The notes beneath the pieces were generated by a model. That model was not told the DNA's origin and did not search any database. It saw nothing but the letters and a program-made list of their open reading frames with translations. Below are positions 56,002 through 63,758 of a stretch of DNA of 64,000 nt, one piece after another. Source of the stretch: Halarcobacter anaerophilus (lineage in GTDB: Bacteria; Campylobacterota; Campylobacteria; Campylobacterales; Arcobacteraceae); contig NZ_CP041070.1 of assembly GCF_006459125.1 (NCBI RefSeq), forward strand, positions 1,736,001-1,800,000. Direction: 5' to 3'. The position numbers were made by a program, and so were the translations under genes. Position 1 is the stretch's first letter, and each line of letters starts with the position of its first letter.

Positions 56002-57330
56002 TTATAAAATATATCTTGCCGTATCTACATTATCTACAATCTCTTCAAGTTTCTCTTCAACAAGTTCTTTTGAGATAATAACTTTTTCTCCGGCTTTTTC
56101 ATCTGCTTCAAAAGAGATATCTTCAATAACTTTTTCAATAACGGTATGCAATCTTCTTGCACCGATATCTTCGGTTTTTTCATTTGCGCTAACGGAATAT
56201 TTTGCAAAAGCTCTTATGGCATCGTCAGTAAACTCTAAATCTACATCTTCAACTTTTAATAGAGCTTGATATTGTCTTAAAAGTGAGTTTTTCGTATTTG
56301 TCAAGATTTTATATAATGCCTCTTCATCCAAATTTTCCAACTCAACTCTTAAAGGAAATCTTCCTTGAAGTTCAGGAAGCAGATCAGAAGGTTTTGATAC
56401 ATGAAAAGCACCTGCTGCAATAAATAAAACATGATCTGTTTTTACTTGACCGAATTTTGTATGAACAGTACTTCCTTCAACTATAGGAAGTAAATCTCTT
56501 TGTACACCCTCTTTACTCGGATCTTGATTTTGGGTTTTTGAACCTGTTGCAATTTTATCAATTTCATCAAGAAAAATAATACCGCCGTTTTCAGCTCTTT
56601 TAATAGCTTCAATTTTAATAGCCTCTTTATCAAGAAGTTTATCGCTTGCAACCTCTTTTAAAAGAATTTTTGCATCTTTGATTTTTACCTCTTTTTTGAT
56701 TTTCTCTTTATTTAGACCGCCTAACATTTTATTTAGACTCTCTTGCATAGAGGTCATATCCATAGGAATTGAAGAGTCTATAATCTCTACATGGGTTTTT
56801 TTAGGAATTTCAATCTCTATTTTTCTCTCATCAAGCTCACCTGATACTAATTTCTCTTCCATTTTATTATATGTTTTAATAAAAGATTCTCTGGCACTTT
56901 CACTTGCAGTTTCAGGAAGAGGAGGAACAAGTTTTTCAATAATCTGTCTGTTTATCTCTTCATCTATTTTATCTTTTATCTTCTCTTCAAACTCTCTTGT
57001 TACTAAAGTTATTGATTCATAAACTAAATCTCTAATCATAGACTCAACATCTCTACCTACAAAACCTACTTCCGTATATTTTGATGCTTCAACTTTAATA
57101 AACGGCAAGCCCATCATTTTTGCAAGTCTTCTTGCAATCTCTGTTTTTCCGACTCCCGTACTACCTATCATCAAAATATTTTTAGGCATAATCTCTTCTC
57201 TAAGTTCAGGTTCTACATTCATTCTTCTGTATCTGTTTCTCAAAGCAAGAGCGATTGTTTTTTTTGCATTATCTTGACCGATAATATAATCATCTAAATA
57301 GTTTACAATTTGCTTTGGTGTTAATTCCAT
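56002..57330 (-). CDS. hslU: HslU ATPase of the HslUV protease
   Basis: 442 residues with AAA+ motifs: Walker A GSTGVGKTE (about 56-64), Walker B GIIFLDEIDKI, the sensor 2 GARRLHTVIEKV and the intermediate I-domain (about 110-240). The C-terminal end VDTARYIL is the tail that docks HslV. It unfolds substrates for HslV. Starts 6 bases after hslV in the same operon. Confidence 0.97.
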   Translation of the reverse strand: MELTPKQIVNYLDDYIIGQDNAKKTIALALRNRYRRMNVEPELREEIMPKNILMIGSTGVGKTEIARRLAKMMGLPFIKVEASKYTEVGFVGRDVESMIRDLVYESITLVTREFEEKIKDKIDEEINRQIIEKLVPPLPETASESARESFIKTYNKMEEKLVSGELDERKIEIEIPKKTHVEIIDSSIPMDMTSMQESLNKMLGGLNKEKIKKEVKIKDAKILLKEVASDKLLDKEAIKIEAIKRAENGGIIFLDEIDKIATGSKTQNQDPSKEGVQRDLLPIVEGSTVHTKFGQVKTDHVLFIAAGAFHVSKPSDLLPELQGRFPLRVELENLDEEALYKILTNTKNSLLRQYQALLKVEDVDLEFTDDAIRAFAKYSVSANEKTEDIGARRLHTVIEKVIEDISFEADEKAGEKVIISKELVEEKLEEIVDNVDTARYIL

Positions 57331-57336
57331 TATTTA

Positions 57337-57873
57337 TTAATCCTCTATTTCTAATATTTTAATATTATGATTTGTATAAATACAAAGATCTCCTGCAATC
57401 ATAAGAGACTCTTTTACTAAATCAATCGGTTTTAAATCTGAATGTTTTGCTAAAGCACGCGCAGCTGAGATAGCAAAATTACCTCCGCTTCCTATTGCAG
57501 CTATACTTCCGTCTTCGGGTTCAACTACATCTCCGTTTCCAGAAAGAATAAAAATATGCTTTTTATTTAAAACAATCATCATAGCTTCAAGTCTTCTTAG
57601 AACTTTATCTTTTCTCCACTCTTTGGAAAAAGCAATTACGGCTTTTAACAAATCACCTTTACAAGACTCCAAATGCCCTTCAAACATATCAAATAGATTA
57701 AAAGCATCTGCCGTACTTCCCGCAAATCCAGCCAAAATCTGATCTTTGTACAACTTTCTTATTTTTGTAGCATTACCTTTTAAAACAGCATTTCCGAAAG
57801 TTACTTGACCGTCTCCTCCTATTACTGCTTGTTCTTGTCCTTTGTATGCAAGTATCGTAGTTGCTTCAAACAT
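57337..57873 (-). CDS. hslV: HslV peptidase of the HslUV protease
   Basis: 178 residues. The N-terminal nucleophile is Thr5, reached after removal of a short propeptide ([12 protein letters not shown]), so a 4-residue leader must be cut, unlike in E. coli where only Met is removed. GGDGQVTFG and [14 protein letters not shown] are conserved. It forms a double-hexamer protease chamber. Stop and start with rplI are adjacent (no gap). Confidence 0.96.
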   Translation of the reverse strand: MFEATTILAYKGQEQAVIGGDGQVTFGNAVLKGNATKIRKLYKDQILAGFAGSTADAFNLFDMFEGHLESCKGDLLKAVIAFSKEWRKDKVLRRLEAMMIVLNKKHIFILSGNGDVVEPEDGSIAAIGSGGNFAISAARALAKHSDLKPIDLVKESLMIAGDLCIYTNHNIKILEIED

Positions 57874-58323
57874 CTATTCTTCTCCAATAATATCTACTTT
57901 TAAAACGGCATGAACAGAGTGCCCAAGCTTACAATCCACTTCAAAAATTCCTGTTGATTTTATTTTATCTCTTAAAGTAATAGCTTTTCTATCAAGTTCT
58001 ATATCAAATTGTTCTTTTAAAGCTTCACTAATCTCTTTATTTGTAACAGAACCTATTAAGTTTCCGTTTGCACCTATTTTATGTTTTATTGTAAGTTTTG
58101 TTGAATCTATTTTTTGAGCTACTTCTTCAGCTATTGCAACCTCTTTTGCTTCTTGCTCTGCTTTTAATCTTTGTTCTTCTTTATAATTATCTAGTACCTC
58201 TTGTGTTGCATGAAGAGCAAAACCTTTTGCAATTAAAAAATTTTTACCGTAACCGTCTTTTACCTCTTTTACCTCTCCAGCTTTACCTGTACCTTTTACA
58301 TCTTTAATTAATAATACTTTCAT
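57874..58323 (-). CDS. rplI: 50S ribosomal protein L9
   Basis: 149 residues: N-terminal RNA-binding domain with the L9 signature [26 protein letters not shown], a long connecting helix (about 40-75) and a C-terminal domain. It is the first gene of the long minus-strand operon that runs to the GNAT gene (13 genes, with most joints under 10 bases or overlapping). Confidence 0.97.
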   Translation of the reverse strand: MKVLLIKDVKGTGKAGEVKEVKDGYGKNFLIAKGFALHATQEVLDNYKEEQRLKAEQEAKEVAIAEEVAQKIDSTKLTIKHKIGANGNLIGSVTNKEISEALKEQFDIELDRKAITLRDKIKSTGIFEVDCKLGHSVHAVLKVDIIGEE

Positions 58324-58370
58324 AACATCTCCAATTTTTAAAAGTTGAATATTTTACTATAAACTATTTG

Positions 58371-58405
58371 AAGCAAGTATTAAGGTCAAAATTTAGAACT
58401 TGCTT
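58371..58405. repeat. 8-bp inverted repeat in the rplI leader
   Basis: AAGCAAGT (58371-58378) and ACTTGCTT (58398-58405) are reverse complements 19 bases apart, within 85 bases of the rplI start. It may form a leader hairpin. No run of T follows on either strand, so it is not a typical terminator. Confidence 0.35.
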
Positions 58406-58472
58406 AAAAAAACTCTTTTGTTTCTATAATCAAACAGAAAATTAACAATGTAATTTTACAATTATATAACTT

Positions 58473-58575
58473 GGTCGCTTTAGATAATTTTCCATCTAAA
58501 TTAACTTAAGTCAGTCTCCTCCTACTAATTTTCTGATAAGAGTTGATTTTCCTAAACTTAAAATTTAAAGTGACC
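58473..58575. other. Candidate structured RNA element in the rplI upstream gap
   Basis: This is the core of a 300-base gene-free stretch (58324-58623). GGTCGC (58473-58478) and GTGACC (58570-58575) can close the element. Inside are three short hairpins: TTTAGAT/ATCTAAA (58479-58485 with 58494-58500), one around 58511-58528, and AGTT/AACT (58541-58544 with 58555-58558). On the minus strand each loop shows GGA, once as AGGAGGAG. Strand is unresolved: the closing helix fits the plus strand slightly better (G-U instead of A-C), the second hairpin fits the minus strand. No coding frame was found. No known RNA family was recognised. Confidence 0.3.
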
Positions 58576-58593
58576 ACTTATAAAAAGAAAATT

Positions 58594-58617
58594 AAAAAAA
58601 GAGTTTCTTAGAAGACT
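58594..58617 (-). terminator. Probable terminator of the atypical response regulator gene
   Basis: On the minus strand a short stem (58602-58617, AGT-c-TTC paired with GAA-ACT) with loop TAA is followed by C and a T7 run (58600-58594). Weak but correctly placed just after the stop. Confidence 0.45.
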
Positions 58618-58623
58618 TAGCTT

Positions 58624-59301
58624 TTAGTGAATATTTATTTTATACCCGTTAGTTCTGTTTGAGATAATTATATCTTCACCTATTAATTGTCTTATTTTAT
58701 GTATATGAAATCTGATTGAACCGTTTTTGTTTTTACTATTGGCAGGATAAACTCCGTTTTCAAGATTTTCCGAAGATACGAAAAAGCCTCTAAATTTTAA
58801 AAGATAATCTATTATTCTAAGAGGTTTTTCTCCTAAAGAGATTTCACTTTTATTTTTTAGAACTCTTTTTTTGAAAATATCATACTCTATGTTTCTACAT
58901 AAGCAGATTGAATCTGAATGAATTTTAAACTGTCTTCTTATTAAAGCTTTAATTCTAAAAAGTGTTTCATCAGAATCTATATTTTTAAGAATAGATTCAT
59001 CACAACCGTAAAAAAGTGAAAGTTTCATAAGATTGGGTTTTGAAGCTATTACCATCTTCATCGTAATATCTTGATAATCATTTAAAAGTTTTATTAACTT
59101 AAATCTTTGGGGTGTTTTTTCATTAATCTCAATAATATACAAATCATAATGATTGTTGTAAATGGATTCTAAAAAGTCATTACTGTTTTCACAAATATCT
59201 AAATAAAAACCATCACTTTTAAGAACTTCAACAAAGTCAGAGATAGAACCGAGACCATTCTCCAAAACTAAGATTCTTAATGCTTTCAAAAGATTCTCCA
59301 T
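58624..59301 (-). CDS. Atypical OmpR-type response regulator (receiver Asp replaced by Glu)
   Basis: 225 residues: a receiver-like N-terminal domain and a winged-helix DNA-binding domain (about 130-225, ending RFHIHKIRQLIGEDIIISNRTNGYKINIH). At the phospho-acceptor position (YDLYIIEIN) Glu58 stands where Asp is normal, and the acidic pair is Glu14/Asn15. Lys106 remains. It therefore probably cannot be phosphorylated in the normal way; Glu may mimic the active state. No sensor kinase is adjacent. It has its own terminator and no obvious partner. Confidence 0.8.
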   Translation of the reverse strand: MENLLKALRILVLENGLGSISDFVEVLKSDGFYLDICENSNDFLESIYNNHYDLYIIEINEKTPQRFKLIKLLNDYQDITMKMVIASKPNLMKLSLFYGCDESILKNIDSDETLFRIKALIRRQFKIHSDSICLCRNIEYDIFKKRVLKNKSEISLGEKPLRIIDYLLKFRGFFVSSENLENGVYPANSKNKNGSIRFHIHKIRQLIGEDIIISNRTNGYKINIH

Positions 59302-59401
59302 TTGTACACATATCTGAATTTAATTATATAACTTATTTATTAATTATTTGTTAGTTTAAAACAAAAATTAATTAATTTTGATTAATTTACTCTAATATAA
59401 A

Positions 59402-60046
59402 TTATCCCCAAATTTGAAGAGGCGGAGTATTTGCAACTGCTTTTAGGATATTTGCTCTTGAAACTATTCCTAAAAGATTATCTTCTTGGTCAACAATAGG
59501 AATTGCCGTTAAACTAAAATCAACCATAACTTTTGCAACTCTTCTTATATCTGTTATCGGATCTGCTGTGATAACTTCACCTAAATCAAAACTTGCAAGA
59601 GTTCTTTTAACAGTCGAAGAAGAGAAATCTATATCATCCATTACGGCATTTAATATATTTTTTTGATTAACCATAGCAACAATTTTTTTTTCATCTTCAT
59701 TATTAAGAACGGGGATTTGTCTAATCTGCTTATCTTCCATCAAGTCATAAGCTTCTTGTAAAGTGCTGTTTTGAGTTAAAACAACTACTTCTTTGGTCAT
59801 CAAATCTTGAACATGATAAATCTCTTGGGTAGTATCAAGATTTGCAACACGTTTATAAATTTGTGTTGCATCTTCTAAAGAAGCCTCTTCATAAATTCTT
59901 TTTTTTCTTTTTGATGAATGATTTTTGGGTAAACCTTCTTTTACATCATTTCTTGATCTTGCAATAGAATCAACATTTGGAAGTGAGTAAAGATTATCAA
60001 CGGTACTTCTAAAACTCAAACCGTTGTTATTATATATTGCAAACAT
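59402..60046 (-). CDS. CBS-domain pair protein
   Basis: 214 residues: a polar basic N-terminal region (about 1-75, with KNHSSKRKKRIYEEASLEDATQIYKR), then two CBS domains. The first is about 80-145 (VQDLMTKEVVVLTQNSTLQEAYDLMEDKQIRQIPVLN), the second about 150-210 (ITADPITDIRRVAKVMVDFSLTAIPIVDQEDNLLGIVSRANILKAV). CBS pairs bind adenine nucleotides and act as sensors; no effector domain is attached. The end LQIWG is typical of stand-alone CBS proteins. It sits between the recombinase-like gene and the response regulator. Confidence 0.85.
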   Translation of the reverse strand: MFAIYNNNGLSFRSTVDNLYSLPNVDSIARSRNDVKEGLPKNHSSKRKKRIYEEASLEDATQIYKRVANLDTTQEIYHVQDLMTKEVVVLTQNSTLQEAYDLMEDKQIRQIPVLNNEDEKKIVAMVNQKNILNAVMDDIDFSSSTVKRTLASFDLGEVITADPITDIRRVAKVMVDFSLTAIPIVDQEDNLLGIVSRANILKAVANTPPLQIWG

Positions 60047-60069
60047 TGTTACCCTTTTTTATTTCGGTT

Positions 60070-60711
60070 TCAACTGGCTATATCTAAAGTATTCGGCAAA
60101 TTGTGTCTTATATTTCTTTTTTTAACGTAATTATTTAATCCTATGTGATTATTATACCCTAAAAGTTTTGCTATTTTTCTAACTGACAAACCTACGGCTA
60201 ACAACTCTTCGATTTTATCTCTTTGTTTATCAAATTTTGATTTTTGAATTGTACCTTTTGGTTTTCCCAGACTTTCGCCTTTTAATTTTTTTGCAGTTAA
60301 TGCCTCTTTTGTTCTTAAACTCATTAAATCTTTTTCTAAATGAACAGTCATAGAAATCACACCTAAAATCATTTGGGTTAACATATCTTTGTCATCTATT
60401 AAATCCAAATTCTGTTTTATTACGATAATTCTGATTTTATTTGAAAGAAGAAATTTAACTATCTCTAAAATCGTCTCTATAGTTCTACCGAAAACATTTA
60501 AATCATAAACCAAAAGAGTTGATGAGATTTCACAGCTTTTTAAAAACTCCAACATGTTTTTTTCTTCATCAGGAGTATCTATAACAATTTCAATCTCTTT
60601 GTAAACTGAAATATTGTTATTTTGCTCATAATCTTTCAAACCCTTTCTTTGGGTTTTGGTATAGACTTCATTGTTGTTATTGACTCTTACAAAACTGAAA
60701 ATTTTAGACAT
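60070..60711 (-). CDS. Serine-recombinase-like protein lacking the catalytic serine
   Basis: 213 residues from ATG 60711 (AAAGGATTAAAG upstream). It aligns with resolvase/invertase catalytic domains (strand MSKIFSFVRV, then VYDLNVFGRTIETILEIVKFLL, LTQMILGVISMTVHLEKDLMSLRTKEAL, GESLGKPKGTI) and ends with a helix-turn-helix (IEELLAVGLSVRKIAKLLG). At the nucleophile position after RV there is Asn11, not Ser. In the DRLGR-like motif (here LNVFGRT) the first Asp and first Arg are also lost. Recombination is therefore unlikely; a DNA-binding or regulatory role is inferred. No inverted repeats with an invertible segment are nearby. Confidence 0.8.
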   Translation of the reverse strand: MSKIFSFVRVNNNNEVYTKTQRKGLKDYEQNNNISVYKEIEIVIDTPDEEKNMLEFLKSCEISSTLLVYDLNVFGRTIETILEIVKFLLSNKIRIIVIKQNLDLIDDKDMLTQMILGVISMTVHLEKDLMSLRTKEALTAKKLKGESLGKPKGTIQKSKFDKQRDKIEELLAVGLSVRKIAKLLGYNNHIGLNNYVKKRNIRHNLPNTLDIAS

Positions 60712-60748
60712 CTTTAATCCTTTAACAATTTTATTAATTTTAATTTTA

Positions 60749-60771
60749 AAAATATACATAATGTATATTTT
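60749..60771. promoter_or_regulatory. Perfect 23-bp palindrome in the leader of the recombinase-like gene
   Basis: AAAATATACAT, one base, ATGTATATTTT: an exact 11-bp inverted repeat. It lies 38 bases before the start and just downstream of the -10 box at 60785-60790. A protein operator or a leader hairpin is possible; the encoded protein has a DNA-binding domain, so autoregulation is a reasonable guess. Confidence 0.5.
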
Positions 60772-60784
60772 AAGATCTTTTTTT

Positions 60785-60790
60785 ATTATA
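60785..60790 (-). promoter_or_regulatory. -10 box of the recombinase-like gene
   Basis: TATAAT on the minus strand, preceded directly by TTG. Transcription would start near 60778, just before the palindrome. Confidence 0.45.
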
Positions 60791-60934
60791 CAATATGATA
60801 TACCATTTTATCTTATTTTTTTCTTAAAATCTATGCTCCTTTATAATCTTTTTATCAACTTTTTTTAGCTTTTGAAAATAAAGGCTTTTTTAGCTAATAT
60901 TTATCTCTTAATAAAACTACTAAAGGTTTTGAAA

Positions 60935-61489
60935 GTGAAATTAGTTGTAGCAATAACAGGCGCAAGCGGGGCAAGATTAGCAGTTAAATTTATTCAAAAT
61001 TTGCCCAAAAGTGTTGAAGCTTTTATCGTAATATCAAGAAGTGCCGAAAAATCCCTGAAACTTGAAGACGGAATTGATTTAAAAGAAGTTTTAAAAGATT
61101 CCGGCAGATTTCATTTTTTTAAAGAGAATGAGATTGAAGCCCCCATATCTTCAGGCTCTTTCAAAACAGATAAAATGATTATTCTCCCTTGTTCTATGAA
61201 TACATTGGCAAAATGTGCAGTTGGAATTTCAGATAATTTAATTACAAGAGCATTTACAGTTATGTTTAAAGAAAAAAGAGAGATAATTTTAGCTCCAAGA
61301 GAGATGCCTTTTTCAGCAATAGCTTTAGAGAATATGCACAAGCTTTCACAGTTGGGAGTTATTATAGCACCCCCTGTTTTAGCCTATTATTCAAAGCAAA
61401 ACTCTTTGGAGTTAATGGAAGATTTTATGATTGGAAAATGGTTTGATTTATTAAAAATCGAACATAACTTATATGAAAGATGGAAATAA
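60935..61489 (+). CDS. ubiX: Flavin prenyltransferase UbiX
   Basis: Makes prenylated FMN for UbiD-type decarboxylases. 184 residues from GTG 60935, chosen because AAAGG lies 8 bases before it and the family opening (KLVVAITGASGARLA) follows at once; an upstream TTG gives an extension with no similarity. The phosphate-binding GASG, the MIILPCSMNTLAKCAVGISDNLITRA block and the REMPFSAIALENMHKL segment are typical. It overlaps or abuts coaD in a four-gene run to hisS. Confidence 0.93.
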   Translation: MKLVVAITGASGARLAVKFIQNLPKSVEAFIVISRSAEKSLKLEDGIDLKEVLKDSGRFHFFKENEIEAPISSGSFKTDKMIILPCSMNTLAKCAVGISDNLITRAFTVMFKEKREIILAPREMPFSAIALENMHKLSQLGVIIAPPVLAYYSKQNSLELMEDFMIGKWFDLLKIEHNLYERWK

Positions 61490-61491
61490 AT

Positions 61492-61989
61492 ATGTCAGAT
61501 TGTAAAAAAAGAGATAATCAAAGTACATACAAAAAAGCCATATACAGCGGGACTTTTGACCCAATTACAAACGGGCATATGGATATTGTATGTAGAGCAA
61601 CAAATATTTTTGATGAAGTAATAATAGCAGTCGCAAAAAGCGAATTAAAAAAACCTATGTTTTCCCATGAACAAAGAGTTGCTTTTGCAAAAGCAGCAAC
61701 AAAACATCTAAAAGGTGTAAGAGTTATAGGGTTTGATACTTTATTGGTTGATTTAGCTACTGATTTAAATATTAATACTATTATCAGGGGACTTAGAGCT
61801 GTTTCGGATTTTGAATATGAACTGCAAATGGGTTATGCAAACTCATCTATAAATAAAAAAATCGAAACACTTTATCTAATGCCTACTTTGGAAAATGCTT
61901 TTGTCTCATCAACTATAGTAAGAGAAATAATACGATTTAACGGTAAGTTTGAGCATTTGATTCCAAGTGAGGTTTTAGAATGTATGTAG
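61492..61989 (+). CDS. coaD: Phosphopantetheine adenylyltransferase CoaD
   Basis: Makes dephospho-CoA from phosphopantetheine and ATP. 165 residues from ATG 61492; an ATG at 61480 overlaps ubiX. It has SGTFDPITNGHMDIV (nucleotide HxGH type motif), the middle IIRGLRAVSDFEYELQMGYAN, and the ISSTIVRE-like end (VSSTIVREIIRFNG). A short extra N-terminal segment (MSDCKKRDNQSTYKK) is unusual. It overlaps tmk by 10 bases. Confidence 0.95.
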   Translation: MSDCKKRDNQSTYKKAIYSGTFDPITNGHMDIVCRATNIFDEVIIAVAKSELKKPMFSHEQRVAFAKAATKHLKGVRVIGFDTLLVDLATDLNINTIIRGLRAVSDFEYELQMGYANSSINKKIETLYLMPTLENAFVSSTIVREIIRFNGKFEHLIPSEVLECM

Positions 61990-62546
61990 TAATCGAAGGT
62001 GTAGATACGGCAGGAAAATCAACCCAGCTTGATATACTAAAAAACAAATATCAAGATGCAATCTTTACCAAAGAGCCCGGAGGAACAAAAATAGGTCTGA
62101 AACTAAGAGAAATGGCTTTAAACGGTGAAGCAAAAAGTAAAATTGCGGAAATGTTCCTTTTTTTGGCCGATAGAGCCGAACATATAAATGAAGTGGTAAA
62201 ACCGAACAAAGAGAAAATGGTAATAAGCGACAGAAGTGTAATAAGCGGTATTGCATATGCTTCAAATATGCCTTTGGAAATCGTTACAACACTTAATTTA
62301 ATAGCAACATCAAATACTTTACCTACTCACGTTATACTGCTTGAACTATCAAAAGAAGAGCTTACCAAAAGGCTTCAAGGCAAATCAAACGATTCTATAG
62401 AATCAAGAGGAATTGATTATTTGATTGATATTCAAAATAGAATGAAAAGAACTGTAGAGATGTTAAATTTAAATCATATTTATATAGATGCTGCTTTAAG
62501 CATTGAAGAAATTTCAAAAAGAATTGAGGATTTTATTAATGGCTAA
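61980..62546 (+). CDS. tmk: Thymidylate kinase
   Basis: Phosphorylates dTMP to dTDP. 188 residues: P-loop GVDTAGKST, the DR-Y motif (SDRSVISGIAYA) and a lid region with KRLQGKSNDSIESRG. The P-loop has Ala where E. coli has Ser/Gly but is otherwise standard. It overlaps coaD upstream by 10 bases and hisS downstream by 8, a tightly coupled run. Confidence 0.94.
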   Translation: MYVVIEGVDTAGKSTQLDILKNKYQDAIFTKEPGGTKIGLKLREMALNGEAKSKIAEMFLFLADRAEHINEVVKPNKEKMVISDRSVISGIAYASNMPLEIVTTLNLIATSNTLPTHVILLELSKEELTKRLQGKSNDSIESRGIDYLIDIQNRMKRTVEMLNLNHIYIDAALSIEEISKRIEDFING

Positions 62547-63756
62547 TATTCAAAGCTTAAGAGGAATGAATGATATTTTAGATAAAGATAGTGAACTCTT
62601 TACCTACTTTATAGAAAATGCTTCAAGAATCGCAAAAAATTATGGATTTACTTATATCGAAACTCCCATTTTAGAAGAGACTTCTCTTTTTAAAAGATCA
62701 GTCGGAGAGAGTTCGGATATTGTAAATAAAGAGATGTACCAATTTATCGATAAAGGTGAAAACGATGTCTGTCTAAGACCTGAAGGTACGGCAGGAGTTG
62801 TTAGAAGTTTTGTTCAAAATAAACTTGACAGAGCCGGCGGAAATTATAGATGGTATTATTATGGACCGATGTTTAGATATGAAAGACCTCAAAAAGGAAG
62901 ATTAAGAGAGTTCCACCAATTCGGTTGTGAAGTTTTTGGAGTAAGTTCTGTTTATGAAGATGCAAATATCATTATGATGATAAAAGATATTTTAGATTTT
63001 TTCAAAATAGGTTTCAAATTACAAATCAACTCTTTGGGATGCCAAACATGTATGCCGGTGTATAGAGAAAAGCTTGTTAATTATTTAACAAATATTAAAG
63101 AAGAGCTTTGTGAAGATTGTAATAGACGTATAGTAACAAATCCAATCAGGGTTTTGGATTGTAAAGTTGAAAACTGTCAAAAACTCTTATACAATGCTCC
63201 AAAAATCACTCATAATCTTTGTGAAAAATGTGATACGGATTTTGAGAAATTAAAAGAGATTTTAGATTTTAACAATATAGAGTATGAAATAGATACAAAC
63301 TTAGTAAGAGGTTTAGATTATTATTCTCAAACTGCTTTTGAGTTTACTTCAAATGAGATTGGAGCTCAAAGTGCAATTGCAGGTGGAGGAAGATATGACA
63401 GACTTGTTGAATTTTTAGGAGGAAGACCTACTGCGGGAATAGGATTTGCAATAGGTATTGAAAGACTTTTAGAATTAATAAAAACAGAAGATGTAAAAAA
63501 AGAGAGTATTTATTTGGGTGCTTTATGTGAAGAGGCATTAAATGTATTAACAAAAGTTGCTGCAAAAAAAAGAAAAGATTATAAAACTTTTATTGAATAT
63601 ACTCCAAGAGGTTTTGGAAAACATTTTAAAATTGCCGAAAAAAATAGTGCTACAATAGTTGCTTTAATAGGTGAAAACGAGATAAAAGAAGGAACTATTT
63701 ACACTAAAAATTTAAAAACTAAAGAAGAAAAAACTATAAAACTAGAGGATTTTTAA
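62539..63756 (+). CDS. hisS: Histidyl-tRNA synthetase
   Basis: 405 residues from ATG 62539, overlapping the tmk stop; an earlier in-frame start at 62503 lies in tmk. Class II motifs are seen: motif 2 YYYGPMFRYERPQKGRLREFHQFGCE and the histidine A and motif 3 blocks LVRGLDYYSQTAFEFTS and AGGGRYDRLVEFLGGRPTAGIGFAIGIERL. A Cys-rich insert in the middle (CQTCMPVYREKL, LCEDCNRR, CEKCDTDF) may bind zinc, and similar inserts occur in this bacterial group. Confidence 0.97.
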   Translation: MANIQSLRGMNDILDKDSELFTYFIENASRIAKNYGFTYIETPILEETSLFKRSVGESSDIVNKEMYQFIDKGENDVCLRPEGTAGVVRSFVQNKLDRAGGNYRWYYYGPMFRYERPQKGRLREFHQFGCEVFGVSSVYEDANIIMMIKDILDFFKIGFKLQINSLGCQTCMPVYREKLVNYLTNIKEELCEDCNRRIVTNPIRVLDCKVENCQKLLYNAPKITHNLCEKCDTDFEKLKEILDFNNIEYEIDTNLVRGLDYYSQTAFEFTSNEIGAQSAIAGGGRYDRLVEFLGGRPTAGIGFAIGIERLLELIKTEDVKKESIYLGALCEEALNVLTKVAAKKRKDYKTFIEYTPRGFGKHFKIAEKNSATIVALIGENEIKEGTIYTKNLKTKEEKTIKLEDF

Positions 63757-63758
63757 TA

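Noticed and set aside
58449-58460. TGTAATTTTACA palindrome as an operator
   Set aside because: Too short and too AT-rich to be distinguished from chance.
58442-58470. TTAACA-N17-TATAAC as a promoter for a plus-strand small RNA
   Set aside because: The predicted start would fall inside the closing stem of the candidate RNA, and there is no plus-strand terminator after it.
60070-60711. Mobile element or phase-variable inversion at the recombinase gene
   Set aside because: No flanking inverted repeats, no transposase, and catalytic residues are missing.
60872-60934. N-terminal extension of UbiX from TTG
   Set aside because: GTG 60935 has AAAGG at fit spacing and the family opening follows at once.
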